Below are positions 16,634 through 26,267 of a stretch of 64,000 nucleotides of DNA, piece after piece; position 1 is the stretch's first letter, and each line of letters begins with the position of its first letter. This DNA is from Paenibacillus methanolicus (GTDB lineage: Bacteria; Bacillota; Bacilli; Paenibacillales; Paenibacillaceae): positions 124,001 to 188,000 of the forward strand of contig NZ_VNHS01000002.1 of assembly GCF_008124765.1 (NCBI RefSeq), given 5' to 3'. The position numbers were made by a program, and so were the translations under genes. A model generated the notes under the pieces. That model had not been told where the DNA came from, did not search any database, and worked only from the letters and a program-made list of their open reading frames with translations.

Positions 16634-18013
16634 TCATGTCTTCCCCTCCTCCTTCAATCGCCGCCGGGCCGGCACGCAGCATACCGCGATTGCAGAGAAC
16701 GGTTGGCGAACGTCCATAGGGCGCGGAGCGGGGGCGGCAGCCGAATCCGGCTCGTAATAAACGTAGCCGCATCGCCCCGGGTCCGTCGCGTACTCAGGCG
16801 ATCCCGCAAGAAAGCGGAGGACGCTTTCCTTCACGCCGCCCATCGGCCCGTGTACTCTGGCGCGCAGGCAGGCGAACAAGCCGCCCTCCAGCTCGGTCTC
16901 ATCGCCTCCGCCTCCAGGTTCGATGACGCCGTCGAATGCCAGAACGAGCTGGCAATAAGGTTTCCCGTCAGGCGATGAACCGCTGCCCATGTACAGCCGC
17001 GGACGCCGCGCCGGTCGCGGTATCCGCTCGGTCAGCCAGCGGACGGCCGCTTCATCCGCGTGCGCTTCGCATTGCTCGCCTTCGGCGCGAAAGCCAATGC
17101 CCCGGACCGGCGGACGCTCCTCGATCATGATCGAGACAGCCTCCCGGCCCCGAGAGACCGGCAGATACAGCTTCATCCGCGCGATCCGGCCGCCGAACTG
17201 CTGGTACTCCTCCAAGAAAATCCCGCTCCGCAGCTCGAAGGCGCTGCGGGGCAGCCATTCGCCAAGCAATCGATTCCAGGCGTCCGTGATCGCGTCCCCC
17301 GGACCGGAAGGCGCCCAAGCCGCCGCGTGCATACCTTCCGGCAGCGATGCGGGCCGCAGATCGCCTTGCGCGGCAAGCTGCGCCTGCTCGTGGACGGCGA
17401 CGAGCCGATACCCGCAACGGGACGTCATCGCCTCATCCGGCAGATCCACGTTCCAGCCGAACAGCCGGACCTGCGCGATATCCACGCCTGCGCCGGTCAA
17501 TAGCGCGCGGAATCGCGCCATCGCCGCCTCTTCGATTCCCTCCTCCGCATCGGCCGCGTGCATATAGCCGAGCCCCTGCATCGGCGGAAGGTGCATCACC
17601 CGCACGTCGGAGCAGCGATCCAAGGCTTCTTCGCGTCCGCCGGCCGTCACGGATGGACCGGGCGCATCGAACGACTCGAAGCTGTAGATGTTCGCCGATT
17701 CCCGGTATTGGACGGGCGTTAAGCCCGTCGTACGCTTGAACGTCCTCAGGAACGTCTGGTACGTGTCGAAGCCGCAATCGAACGCGATCTCGATCGCCGG
17801 CAACGCGGTATGGCGAAGCCGGTTGGCGGCCTCGTTGATTCTCCTGTTGCGGATATATGTCTTGATCGGATGGCCGGTCGCCGCATAGAACAACCGGTAT
17901 AGATTCGGTACCGACATGGCGGCCGCATGCGCAATCTGCGCGAGCTCGAGCGGCTCCCCCAGATTGGCCTCCACATAGTCGATGGCAGGCTGAATGGCCG
18001 ACTCGGAACGCAT
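16634..18013 (-). CDS. AraC-family regulator with C-terminal effector-binding domains
   Basis: The 459-residue protein starts directly with a double helix-turn-helix AraC domain (about residues 1-105; LAQIAHAAAMSVPNLYRLF and FDCGFDTYQTFLRTFKRTTG). It then has a GyrI-like effector-binding module (about 135-290, starting DVRVMHLPPMQGLGY). A further segment (about 300-445) may be a second, diverged module. This is the Rob/SoxS-like N-terminal-DNA-binding layout used by drug or small-molecule sensors. GGGAGGG precedes the ATG at 18013. The VOC gene follows and is the probable target or partner. Confidence 0.8.
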   Translation of the reverse strand: MRSESAIQPAIDYVEANLGEPLELAQIAHAAAMSVPNLYRLFYAATGHPIKTYIRNRRINEAANRLRHTALPAIEIAFDCGFDTYQTFLRTFKRTTGLTPVQYRESANIYSFESFDAPGPSVTAGGREEALDRCSDVRVMHLPPMQGLGYMHAADAEEGIEEAAMARFRALLTGAGVDIAQVRLFGWNVDLPDEAMTSRCGYRLVAVHEQAQLAAQGDLRPASLPEGMHAAAWAPSGPGDAITDAWNRLLGEWLPRSAFELRSGIFLEEYQQFGGRIARMKLYLPVSRGREAVSIMIEERPPVRGIGFRAEGEQCEAHADEAAVRWLTERIPRPARRPRLYMGSGSSPDGKPYCQLVLAFDGVIEPGGGGDETELEGGLFACLRARVHGPMGGVKESVLRFLAGSPEYATDPGRCGYVYYEPDSAAAPAPRPMDVRQPFSAIAVCCVPARRRLKEEGKT

Positions 18014-18269
18014 ACGTCTCCCTCCCCGGTGACGCGCCTGCTCGCGCGCTTGATAAATGCAGCATACCAAATGTTAGGGAAACGGGACTGCCTTTTTTTA
18101 TCGAAAACGGCGGCGGCAGCCGCATGAATGCAGGCAGCGCCTTCTGTCGCCAAGACGTCAATCGCCTTGGCGTGCCAAGAAGGCCGCCCGCATGCCGGAC
18201 GGCCTTCCAGAGTCGCCTGCGTTCAACCTCCGACGCTTGACGCGCGCGTATGCCGCTCTTCAGCTTCCT

Positions 18270-19109
18270 TCACGCCTCCCCGGTATGTCGGACGATCGCG
18301 CCGAGAATGACGTCCCAGTCATGCGGATGGACTTCATGTCCCGAACCTGGTAGCCGAACCAGAGTCGCGCGCGGAATTAAGGCTGCAAGCCTCTCGCCGT
18401 GGGGGAGCGGAATAATCGGATCCTCCGTGCCGTGGATGACCAACGCGGGCGCCGCGATCTCCGTCGTGCGGGCCAAATACGATTCCCCGCCAGACAGCAG
18501 CCCGTGATTATTAATGCGCGCCATATCCACGCTGCGCTTCACTTCTTCTTCCGCCAGCTCGCGCACGCGCGCCTCGTCGAACGGATGAGCCGCACCGGCA
18601 AGTACCCGCCATTTGCCGACGCCGAACTCCGCGACCGCCTCGCCATCCGTCCAATCGATGTCGCCCGCTTGGGTAAAGTACGCCATGACCTTCTCTTCCA
18701 TCGGAGGCAGGTCCGGCGCGAAGTTGGACGTGGCCAGCAGCGTGATGCTCCGCACGCGGCCAGGATGGCGCAGCGCGATCATTTGGGTCAGCATCCCGCC
18801 CATGGAAATCCCGACGATATGCGCCCGCGCGATGCCGTACGCATCCAGAATGCGAACGGCATCATCCGCCATATTTTCGAACGTATAGGCGGGCTTCCCC
18901 GGCTCATAACCGGTCGAGCGTCCCGTGTCCCGGTTATCGTAACGAATGACGAAGCGTTCCGCTTCCGCCAGCTTGGCGCAGAACGCTTCCTCCCACCAGA
19001 CGAGCGATGCTTGCGCGCCCATGATTAGCAATACGGCCGGATCAGCGGGATCACCGAAACTTTGCGTGTACAGCTCGACATCTTCATGACGCACAATCCG
19101 CTCTTTCAT
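18270..19109 (-). CDS. alpha/beta hydrolase
   Basis: The 279-residue alpha/beta hydrolase has the nucleophile elbow GISMGG, the acid Asp in HGTEDPIIP and the catalytic His in GSGHEVHP. The oxyanion-side sequence LLIMGAQAS and RYDNRDTGRS are typical of the RdmC/aclacinomycin-esterase-like and haloperoxidase-like group. The substrate is unknown. The ATG at 19109 is preceded by GGGGAA, a modest site. It is 64 bases downstream of the lipoprotein esterase gene's stop... on the opposite side it faces a weak hairpin at 18179-18207 that may terminate it. Confidence 0.8.
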   Translation of the reverse strand: MKERIVRHEDVELYTQSFGDPADPAVLLIMGAQASLVWWEEAFCAKLAEAERFVIRYDNRDTGRSTGYEPGKPAYTFENMADDAVRILDAYGIARAHIVGISMGGMLTQMIALRHPGRVRSITLLATSNFAPDLPPMEEKVMAYFTQAGDIDWTDGEAVAEFGVGKWRVLAGAAHPFDEARVRELAEEEVKRSVDMARINNHGLLSGGESYLARTTEIAAPALVIHGTEDPIIPLPHGERLAALIPRATLVRLPGSGHEVHPHDWDVILGAIVRHTGEA

Positions 19110-19173
19110 TACCAATTCCCCATTTCGTCGAAAAGGTTGACCTAAACAAGACTCGGACACTCCCTAAGTCTCC

Positions 19174-20100
19174 TCACTTCTTCCCCGCGTAGAACAACAG
19201 GTAGCGTTCCAGCTGACTGCTCCAATACCCGGCATCGTGCCCGCCGGGCGCGGGCGACCAGACGGCGTCGATGCCTTGCGCCTTCAACGCCTCGTACAGC
19301 GCTTGATCCTGCTCCGCGAGCGGATCGTACTCCCCTGCGTCCAGATAGACCCGCATCCCCGCCAGCTTATCCGGCGAGATTAACTTGAACGGATCCCGCT
19401 TGGCGCGCAGCGCTTCGGACGCGTACAGCCAATCGCGTTGATCCGTGAACAAGTCCGAGGCCGAATACGTCCATAGCGCGGCGCTGTGGGCGCCCACTTT
19501 GCCGAACAGTCCGGGGTGATTAAAGCCGAGATAAAGCGCGGCATAGCCGCCCATCGACGCGCCGCCGATAGACCGGCCGCTCTTGTTGTCTTGCGTGCTG
19601 TAGCGGTCGTCCACGTAGGGCACGACCTCTTGCATCAAATAATCCTCGTAGCGGCCGATGCTGACCGTCCCGGGATCGCGTCCGTCGGCGGGGCTCGAAT
19701 TAACGCCGAAGCTGTTCCCATAGTCGGGCGACACGATCAGGAGCGGATGCAGGCGGCCTTCCCGGATGAGTCGATCCGCGACGTCGTCGAGAGACAAATA
19801 ATCAAACCACGACGCGTGCGTGCCCCCATAGCCGTAAAGCGCATACAGCACCGGGTAGCGCACGTCGGGATCGTATCCAGGCGGGAGATAGACGGACACC
19901 GTCATCTCCCGCCCGAGCGCATGGCTCGGAATGCGAATTTGCTCGATTCTGGAACTGGGCGATTCAGCCGGGGACGCCGAGGCGGGCACCCGCGTGACCG
20001 ATACGGACTCGCCCGGAGCCGTCGGCGGCGTACTCGCGCAGCCCGCGGCGGCAGTCCAGGCTAGCAGACCGAGCAGCGTAGGAATATACAGCGCTTTCAT
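19174..20100 (-). CDS. lipoprotein esterase (Fes/S-formylglutathione-hydrolase-like)
   Basis: The 308-residue protein has a signal peptide ending in the lipobox AAGC, so it is probably anchored to the outer face of the membrane. After a Ser/Pro-rich linker comes a putative-esterase domain: VSVYLPPGYDP, LYGYGG, the nucleophile GGASMGG and the catalytic His in PGGHDAGYW. Such enzymes cleave carboxylic esters, including siderophore and acetyl-xylan esters; the substrate is not predictable. GGAGGG is seven bases before the ATG at 20100. The alpha/beta hydrolase gene follows after 64 bases on the same strand, so the two may be co-transcribed. Confidence 0.8.
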   Translation of the reverse strand: MKALYIPTLLGLLAWTAAAGCASTPPTAPGESVSVTRVPASASPAESPSSRIEQIRIPSHALGREMTVSVYLPPGYDPDVRYPVLYALYGYGGTHASWFDYLSLDDVADRLIREGRLHPLLIVSPDYGNSFGVNSSPADGRDPGTVSIGRYEDYLMQEVVPYVDDRYSTQDNKSGRSIGGASMGGYAALYLGFNHPGLFGKVGAHSAALWTYSASDLFTDQRDWLYASEALRAKRDPFKLISPDKLAGMRVYLDAGEYDPLAEQDQALYEALKAQGIDAVWSPAPGGHDAGYWSSQLERYLLFYAGKK

Positions 20101-20242
20101 GATGAGGCCCTCCATGTGAATGTGGATAGGTGCTCAAGCGATGACGTCGCTCTCTCGGATATATATTACCATAATTAGTAAAGGAAGTAGCCGCGAAAAT
20201 AACCGCATCCGTTCTGTCCGCCCTCTACGATCATGGGAAAGT

Positions 20243-20271
20243 AAAAGCGGCACTCTTCGCAGAATGCCGCT
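20243..20271 (-). terminator. intrinsic terminator after Lin0512 gene
   Basis: On the minus strand AGCGGCA-11-TGCCGCT is followed by TTTTAC. Confidence 0.75.
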
Positions 20272-20290
20272 ACATAATCGTCGTTGATGC

Positions 20291-20650
20291 CTAATACCCC
20301 ACTTCGACCGAGGCAACGACGACGTAAATCAGATCGTTCTTGTCGTCCTTATCGGGCAGCACGACGCCGCTCGTCGTTAACATGCCGCCGTCCATGATCT
20401 CGACCGTTACCGTGCCGTAAGGAAGAGCGGCCTTCACCGCCTCATGATCCAGCAGATCGCGGTCGCAGGGGACGGCCAACTTCACGTTCACCTTCATGTT
20501 GTCCAGACTGCCGCCCGGCAGCACCGATCGCAGTCCCGGCATCGAATTGTGGTGAATGGCATTCTGAACGGCCCGCACCGCCGCCTTCGTTATGTTCTGC
20601 CCGTGCAGATCGGTGCCCATGCCGAGTTCGATAAACATAACTTTCTCCAT
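20291..20650 (-). CDS. Lin0512 family protein
   Basis: The 119-residue protein reads MFIELGMGTDLHGQNITKAA at the N-terminus and matches the small Lin0512/YbbA-like family of uncharacterised proteins. It has no membrane segment or signal. Its role is unknown. The ATG at 20650 has GGGAGG ten bases upstream; the much longer open frame in this phase is read-through across the upstream gene. It follows the GNAT gene by 26 bases and is probably co-transcribed. Confidence 0.7.
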   Translation of the reverse strand: MEKVMFIELGMGTDLHGQNITKAAVRAVQNAIHHNSMPGLRSVLPGGSLDNMKVNVKLAVPCDRDLLDHEAVKAALPYGTVTVEIMDGGMLTTSGVVLPDKDDKNDLIYVVVASVEVGY

Positions 20651-20676
20651 GTTCCGTACGCCTCCCGCCATCATGA

Positions 20677-21135
20677 TTAGCCGTTCGTTCGCAAAAAATA
20701 ATGAACGTAGATTTCGTCCCGCTCGTAACCGTTGCGCTCGTACAACCGCTGCGCCGCGGCGTTGCCCGCAGCCGTCGACAGCTCGAGCCCCTTCGCGCGC
20801 ACGGATACCGCGTACGACTTGGCCGCATCCAGCAGCCGCTGCCCCACGCCATGCTTGCGATGCGCTTCCGCGACGAACAGATCGTTCAGCACGAGTACCG
20901 GCTCCATCGAGACGGACGAGAAAGTCGGGTACAACTGCATGAAGCCCGCCGCCTCCCTGCTTGCATCGTCTCTGGCGATAAAAACGACCGATTGGCGGTA
21001 GGCCATCCGATCGAACAAAAAGCCGCGCGCTCCTTCCAGATCGGACTGTTGGCCATAGAAAACGCGGTAGGCGTCGAATAGAGCCGCCGCCTCGTCCAAG
21101 TCCGCCATTTGCGCCTGTGTGACTATAATCTCCAT
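20677..21135 (-). CDS. GNAT-family N-acetyltransferase
   Basis: The 152-residue acetyltransferase has the acetyl-CoA loop HRKHGVGQRLL preceded by LNDLFVAEA and followed by LSTAAGNAAAQRLYERNGYE. It resembles small-molecule acetyltransferases acting on amines; the acceptor is unknown. AAAGGAG is about ten bases before the ATG. It is the first gene of a probable two-gene unit with the Lin0512 gene. Confidence 0.8.
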   Translation of the reverse strand: MEIIVTQAQMADLDEAAALFDAYRVFYGQQSDLEGARGFLFDRMAYRQSVVFIARDDASREAAGFMQLYPTFSSVSMEPVLVLNDLFVAEAHRKHGVGQRLLDAAKSYAVSVRAKGLELSTAAGNAAAQRLYERNGYERDEIYVHYFLRTNG

Positions 21136-21412
21136 ATTCCCGCAGCTCCTTTCCCGCCAGACTTAATCCGCCCTGTTCGGGTAAACCCTGTAACGCTTGC
21201 GTCGCCTCTCTGAACGACGCGTCCAAGCCATAAGCATAGCATAATCTTCCAAGTTGGGACACGGCAAAACCGACTGGCGATTCGGCGCATGCGGGTGGAG
21301 CGAATGGAATTACAGGCAGCTATACGCAAAGCCGCTATACGCGCAACAAGCTCCCAAACCGAACATGCGGGTCGAAAGCTTGCCTTTCTTCGCGTGCGCG
21401 GCAGTCGTCAAG

Positions 21413-22552
21413 CTATGGCTTCAGCACCACTTTGATGCAGTCGTCTTCATGGTCGTTGAAAATTTGATACATCGTGCTCGCATGCTCGATCGGCGCGATA
21501 TGCGTCACGATTTCGCGCGGGTCGAACTCGCCGCTTACGATCTTGTCGAACAGGAGCGGCATGTAATGGATGACCGGCGCTTGTCCCATTTTCAGCGAAA
21601 TGTTGCGCTCGAACAGTTGTCCTAGCGGGAACATGTTGTAATTCGAGCCGTATACGCCCGTCAGCTGGATCGTGCCGAACTTGCGCACCGCCTCGAGCGC
21701 GATATGCACCGCGCTGAGCGTGCCGCCCTGCAGCTTCAGTTTCTGGCCGAGCTTCTCCATGACGGATTTCTTGCCGTCCATGCCGACCGCGTCGATAACG
21801 ACGTCCGCCCCGCCCTTCGTCTGCTCCCGCAGGAAGCAGCCGATATCGTCGATCTCCTCGAAATTGAACGTCTCGACCTGATTCATCTGCTTCGCTTTGT
21901 TCAGGCGGTACGGCAGGCTGTCGACCGCGATGACCCGTCCGGCCCCCTTCATCCACGCAAACTTCTGCGCCATCAAGCCGACCGGCCCGCAGCCAAGCAC
22001 GACGACGGTATCGCCCTTCTTGACGCCCGCGTTCTCGACCGTCCAATACGCGGTCGGCAGCACGTCGGACATGAAGAGCAGCGACTCGTCCGGAAGCTCG
22101 CACGATTCCGGAATGACGAACGGCATGAAATTGCCGTACGGGACGTGCAAATACTGGGCTTGTCCGCCCGGATAGTCGCCATAACGCTCCGTGAAGCCGA
22201 AATACCCGCCGGTATCCAGCTCCGGATTTCGGTTCGAATTATCGCACTGGCTCTCCATGTCGTGTTGGCAGTAATGACAAGTGCCGCAGGCGACGTTGAA
22301 CGGAATGACGACGCGGTCGCCTTTCTTCACCCGCGTGACGTCCGGTCCGACCTCCTCGACGATGCCCATCGGCTCGTGGCCGATGACGTAGTCTTTACGG
22401 GCCGGGACGGCCCCCTGGTAGATATGTAGATCCGATCCGCATATCGCGGTCGACGTAATGCGAACGATGATGTCATCCCGTTTGTGGATGGACGGCGCTT
22501 CGACTTCTTTGACTTGAATATCCTTCGCTCCCTGGAACGTGACGGCTTTCAT
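21413..22552 (-). CDS. zinc-dependent alcohol dehydrogenase (MDR family)
   Basis: The 379-residue medium-chain dehydrogenase has catalytic-zinc ligands Cys38 (TAICGSDLH) and the GHE motif at 58-60. The structural-zinc cysteines are C89, C92, C95 and C103 (CGTCHYC...C), and the nucleotide motif is GCGPVGLMA. The long insert NRNPELDTGGYFGFTERYGDYPGG and the overall length place it with the glutathione-independent formaldehyde dehydrogenase-like and FdhA-like group. AAGGAGATG lies close to the ATG. It is a single gene. Confidence 0.85.
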   Translation of the reverse strand: MKAVTFQGAKDIQVKEVEAPSIHKRDDIIVRITSTAICGSDLHIYQGAVPARKDYVIGHEPMGIVEEVGPDVTRVKKGDRVVIPFNVACGTCHYCQHDMESQCDNSNRNPELDTGGYFGFTERYGDYPGGQAQYLHVPYGNFMPFVIPESCELPDESLLFMSDVLPTAYWTVENAGVKKGDTVVVLGCGPVGLMAQKFAWMKGAGRVIAVDSLPYRLNKAKQMNQVETFNFEEIDDIGCFLREQTKGGADVVIDAVGMDGKKSVMEKLGQKLKLQGGTLSAVHIALEAVRKFGTIQLTGVYGSNYNMFPLGQLFERNISLKMGQAPVIHYMPLLFDKIVSGEFDPREIVTHIAPIEHASTMYQIFNDHEDDCIKVVLKP

Positions 22553-22700
22553 TCGATCATCTCCTTCAAATCGGCGTTATGTTGTTAGTAACCAGATTCG
22601 GAGGAGATGAAAGCTTAATACGCCGGAATGCCGACCTATCGAGGACAAGCGCTGCCCGCGAGAAGCCCCAAATGAAGCCATCATGATCGAGCGCGTGCGC

Positions 22701-22991
22701 TTACGGCGTCTGCCCGTAACCGGATTCCCGGGCATCGACGGCGCGCTCCTCGGATAGCGGCCGAGGACTGGCGTCAATCAGCGGCCGGGCGGCTTGCAGC
22801 GCGGCGATCGGGAGCCGGCCGGCGTTCACCGCCGCGACAATCGGAGCCATGCGTTCATAATCGCGCTTGCTAATCTTGGGCCGAGGCTCAAGCGACGCCC
22901 CGGACTCCCCGTCGGTCTCGGCTTGCGCGCAGATCACCGTCGCGGCGATCAGCACGGCTGCGGCCGATGCGACGATCATCGTTTTGTTCAC
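22701..22991 (-). CDS. small secreted protein of unknown function
   Basis: A GTG start at 22991, seven bases after AAGGAGG, opens a 96-residue protein. Residues about 1-24 form a signal peptide with a probable cleavage after AQA. The mature part is short, charged and helical (KISKRDYERMAPIVAAVNAG). No family is recognised. It diverges from the carotenoid-type desaturase gene across 194 bases. The frame upstream of the GTG lacks a ribosome site. Confidence 0.6.
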   Translation of the reverse strand: MNKTMIVASAAAVLIAATVICAQAETDGESGASLEPRPKISKRDYERMAPIVAAVNAGRLPIAALQAARPLIDASPRPLSEERAVDARESGYGQTP

Positions 22992-23185
22992 GATTTCGCC
23001 TCCTTGGATGTATTTCCCATAATTAGACGAGATTCGTTCGGAGAAGGTTTGAAAAATAACGGATTGCCGCCTCCATCTCCAAGTATTTCCTCCAACGAAA
23101 AGGGTAAAGACTGAAGCTATAGGTCGGGATGCCTGTATGGGCATGCCCGAAGACGAATGACGCACCTAGGAGGAGGAACTTACGC

Positions 23186-24694
23186 ATGTCCGATATTCCC
23201 AAAAAAGTCGTCGTCATCGGCGGCGGCATCGGCGGATTAGCCGCGGCCATCCGGCTGCGGGCGGACGGCCGCGAGGTTGTCGTGCTGGAGAAGAACGAAC
23301 GGGCCGGCGGCAAGCTGAACATCCGCTCCGGCCAAGGTTTTACGTTCGATACCGGACCTTCCTCGCTCGCGATGCCTTGGGTGTTGGAGCGGCTGTTCGC
23401 TTCGAGCGGGCGCCGATTGTCCGATTACGTCACGCTCACGCGAGTGGAACCGCAGTGGCGCGTCCGGTACGAGGACGGCACGGAGCTGGACCTGAGCGGC
23501 GACCTAGCCCGGCTGCTGGATGCGATCGGCGCCGTGTCGACGGAAGACCGGAAGCATCTCTTGCCCTATTTGGAGCATGCGCGCAGGTTGTACGATCTCA
23601 GTCTGAAGAGCTTTTACAAGCATAGTCTAAGCGGTCCGCCCGATCTGCGGCAGCTTCATTCGATGAAGGAGCGGCTTGCCATGGATTCGCGGAAGACGGT
23701 TGCCCGGACGACGGCGCGTTATTTTCAAGATTCCCGTATTCGCCAATTGTTCGATACGTTCGCGGCGCAGACCGGTTCGTCGCCGCTGGCCGCGCCCGCG
23801 CTGCTCTCGCAGCTCGCGTTCATGCAGCTCGGCCTCGGGCTCTACTACGTCGAAGGCGGCATGTACAATATCGCCCGCGCCATGCTGACCCTGCTGGACG
23901 AGCTGGACGTAGAGGTGCGGACGAACGCCGAGGTCGAATCGATCGTCGTCGATCGCGGCGCGGCGGTCGGCGTGCGGATACGCGGGGGCGAATTCATGCT
24001 GGCCGACGCCGTCGTCTGCAACCGGGAAGCGATTCCGGCCCATTCCACGCTGCTTACGGAACACCCGAGGCGGGATGAGGCCGTGCGCAAGCTGTCTCGG
24101 TTCGAGCCGTCGGCATCCGCGCATATTTTGCTGCTGGGCGTCGGCCGCTCCTACCCGAACCTGCGGCATCACAACTACTTCATGTCCGAAGATCCGGAGC
24201 GCGAATACCGCCGCATTTTCCACGAGAAACTGCCCGCGGAGGATCCGACGGTGTATGTCGGCATCTCCAGCAAGACAGACTCGACTCAGGCGCCGGAGGG
24301 CAAAGAGAACTGGGTCGTCATCACCCATGTCCCGCCGATCGGCGAAGGGGAAAGCTGGTCGTACCGGCGGGACTACTATCGCGATCTGGTGCTGGATAAG
24401 CTCGAGCGGATGGGCGCATCGGGTCTGCGTGCCGCGATCGAATTCGAATACGATTTCATCCCGGACGATCTGCAGGCTCTCTACGGAGCGACCGGCGGCT
24501 CGCTCTACGGAGTCGCAGCCGACAAGCGGAAGAACGGCGGTTTCAAAATCCCGACCCGCAGCGCCATCGTCGACAAGCTCTACTTCGTCGGCGGTTCGAC
24601 GCATCCCGGCGGCGGTATTCCGATGACCGCGCTCGGCGGTCAACTGGCGGCGGACTTGATCCGTAACGATTTCGCGGCGCAGGCCGTTATTTAA
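23186..24694 (+). CDS. phytoene desaturase-family oxidoreductase (CrtI/CrtN type)
   Basis: The 502-residue FAD protein has the dinucleotide motif VVVIGGGIGGLAAAIRLRA at residues 8-26, then EKNERAGGKL, and the C-terminal family signature STHPGGGIPMTALGG. These match the CrtI/CrtN/CrtP desaturase-oxidase family acting on C30/C40 carotenoid precursors. No synthase or other carotenoid gene is nearby, so the pathway is unproven. AGGAGGAGGAA precedes the ATG at 23186. Confidence 0.8.
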   Translation: MSDIPKKVVVIGGGIGGLAAAIRLRADGREVVVLEKNERAGGKLNIRSGQGFTFDTGPSSLAMPWVLERLFASSGRRLSDYVTLTRVEPQWRVRYEDGTELDLSGDLARLLDAIGAVSTEDRKHLLPYLEHARRLYDLSLKSFYKHSLSGPPDLRQLHSMKERLAMDSRKTVARTTARYFQDSRIRQLFDTFAAQTGSSPLAAPALLSQLAFMQLGLGLYYVEGGMYNIARAMLTLLDELDVEVRTNAEVESIVVDRGAAVGVRIRGGEFMLADAVVCNREAIPAHSTLLTEHPRRDEAVRKLSRFEPSASAHILLLGVGRSYPNLRHHNYFMSEDPEREYRRIFHEKLPAEDPTVYVGISSKTDSTQAPEGKENWVVITHVPPIGEGESWSYRRDYYRDLVLDKLERMGASGLRAAIEFEYDFIPDDLQALYGATGGSLYGVAADKRKNGGFKIPTRSAIVDKLYFVGGSTHPGGGIPMTALGGQLAADLIRNDFAAQAVI

Positions 24695-24708
24695 GTTAGT
24701 CAAAATCG

Positions 24709-24752
24709 AAGAACCTCGGGCTTTCTTCCTGCGACGGCTGCCCGAGGTTCTT
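24709..24752. terminator. bidirectional terminator between desaturase and EcsC genes
   Basis: AAGAACCTCGGGC pairs perfectly with GCCCGAGGTTCTT around an 18-base loop, between convergent stop codons. Confidence 0.8.
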
Positions 24753-24796
24753 TGCGTCGAGGTTGGGAGCGGCTTAGGCGCTGCTCGGTCCCGTTC

Positions 24797-25930
24797 TTAC
24801 CCAAGCTGATCCAGCCGCTCCATCACCCTGCGCTTGCGGTACAGCATCGTCGCCGCCTCGGCCACGTCCTGCAGCGTGCCGCGGTTGATGAACGCGCCGA
24901 ATATCATGCCTGCCACCGGAATCAACTGGAACAGCTTTTTCCATCCGTAATTGTCCCGATACACCATGATCACCTCGCGCCACCCCTGCAGCTGCGACGC
25001 CATCTGGTCATGCGACTTCTTGCGGCCGTATAGCGACAATTCGTCCAGTATGGCCTTCTTGCCGACGATATCGGAGGAGGCGAACTGCAGGCATTTCACG
25101 GCGAAAATCCGCTCTTCCTTCAGCTTCGGATCGTACCCGTAGCAGATCGCGATCTCTTGGATGATCTTCAGCGAAAGGCCGAGCAGCGCCGGGACGTCGA
25201 CCGCCAGCGTGAATATTCCGCCGAACCCGGTCGTCGCGCCCTGCATCGTGGCCAGCGTCTTGCGGCTGCTGGCGAGACCTGCCGCGACGGCATCCATCGT
25301 TTGCAGCGGCATCGCGGCTGCGTCGCCGATGGAAGGAACCTGCATTTTGCGCAAAATTTCGCGTTCGGAGATAAGGTAACGCCCGCCTGTCTGCACGTAG
25401 CTGCCGACTTCGTCCAGCGCCTGGCCGATCTTCTGCTGCAGGAACTTCGGCGTCAGCTTGTCGAGGAGCATGAACGGAATCCGGCCCAGCTTCTCGAAGA
25501 ACCAGATATCCTTCTGCCCCTTCTCCCACTTCTCGATCTCCAGCATCGCCGCCCGCAGCTGCTCCTTCGTCTCCGGCGGAGGAGGGGCTGGTACCGTTCG
25601 GGCCGGCGCCGGCGCCGGGTGTTCGGCGGACGGACTCGCGGCGCTTGGCGTCGGTGCATGGGTAAGCGAAGCGCTGGCTGGGCGATCGTCTTCGATGAAC
25701 CCGTTGTCGCGCTCGGTAACGTTGCTATTTTGTTCATCGTCCATTGTATGAGCAGGCTCTATCGTTTTCTGCGGACTAATTCCTGGTGAGGCCGTAGGAC
25801 CGCCGCTCCCGCTTGCCGCCCCCGCCTGTGCTGCGGCCTCGCTAGCCGTCTGCGCCGCTCTGTTTGTTTGCATTGCTTCCTTGTTCGCGGACACTGCTAC
25901 CGCTTCTTGTTCGATTTCTCGCTCCGACAT
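24797..25930 (-). CDS. EcsC family protein
   Basis: The 377-residue protein has a long low-complexity N-terminus rich in Ala, Pro, Glu and Ser (about residues 1-125). The EcsC domain (about 130-377) follows, with WEKGQKDIWFFEKLGRIPF and the glycine-rich hydrophobic stretch GATTGFGGIFTLAVDVPALL. EcsC is named for a gene beside the Bacillus EcsAB transporter; its role is undefined. No EcsAB genes are here. AAAAGGAG precedes the ATG. The disordered N-terminus is unusual for the family. Confidence 0.8.
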   Translation of the reverse strand: MSEREIEQEAVAVSANKEAMQTNRAAQTASEAAAQAGAASGSGGPTASPGISPQKTIEPAHTMDDEQNSNVTERDNGFIEDDRPASASLTHAPTPSAASPSAEHPAPAPARTVPAPPPPETKEQLRAAMLEIEKWEKGQKDIWFFEKLGRIPFMLLDKLTPKFLQQKIGQALDEVGSYVQTGGRYLISEREILRKMQVPSIGDAAAMPLQTMDAVAAGLASSRKTLATMQGATTGFGGIFTLAVDVPALLGLSLKIIQEIAICYGYDPKLKEERIFAVKCLQFASSDIVGKKAILDELSLYGRKKSHDQMASQLQGWREVIMVYRDNYGWKKLFQLIPVAGMIFGAFINRGTLQDVAEAATMLYRKRRVMERLDQLG

Positions 25931-26228
25931 ATCGGCACGCTCCTTTTCTCTTCCCTATTCGTTAGTACACTCGTACGCGCCGGATGAATAAGAGGATGCA
26001 CGCAAATGCTTCTTCGCCTTGAAAACCCGACTTCCGACGGGGACGAATCGACAAAATAATGGCTGAAGCACGACGCTGCCGGGTTCGGGTATGCGCTCCC
26101 GTTCGGATCGCGGACAGCTTCGACTCTTTCTGCTAGAATAGCCGGCGCGAGGCTTTACATGGAATGACGGCGCTCGCGGTTTGCTTTTCCATAGCGTCGG
26201 CACGATCCCGTTACGTTATCCGAGTACG

Positions 26229-26258
26229 AAAAAAACCGAAGATCCATTGGACCTCCGG
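26229..26258 (-). terminator. intrinsic terminator after the second helD-like gene
   Basis: On the minus strand CCGGAGGTCC-3-GGATCTTCGG (two G-T pairs) is followed by T7. The rest of the 25931-26267 gap shows only the upstream region of the EcsC gene and no coding signal. Confidence 0.75.
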
Positions 26259-26267
26259 CGTAAATCC

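Noticed and set aside
20651..21262. Long N-terminal extension of the Lin0512 frame
   Set aside because: It is an out-of-phase shadow of the GNAT gene; a good ribosome site supports the start at 20650.
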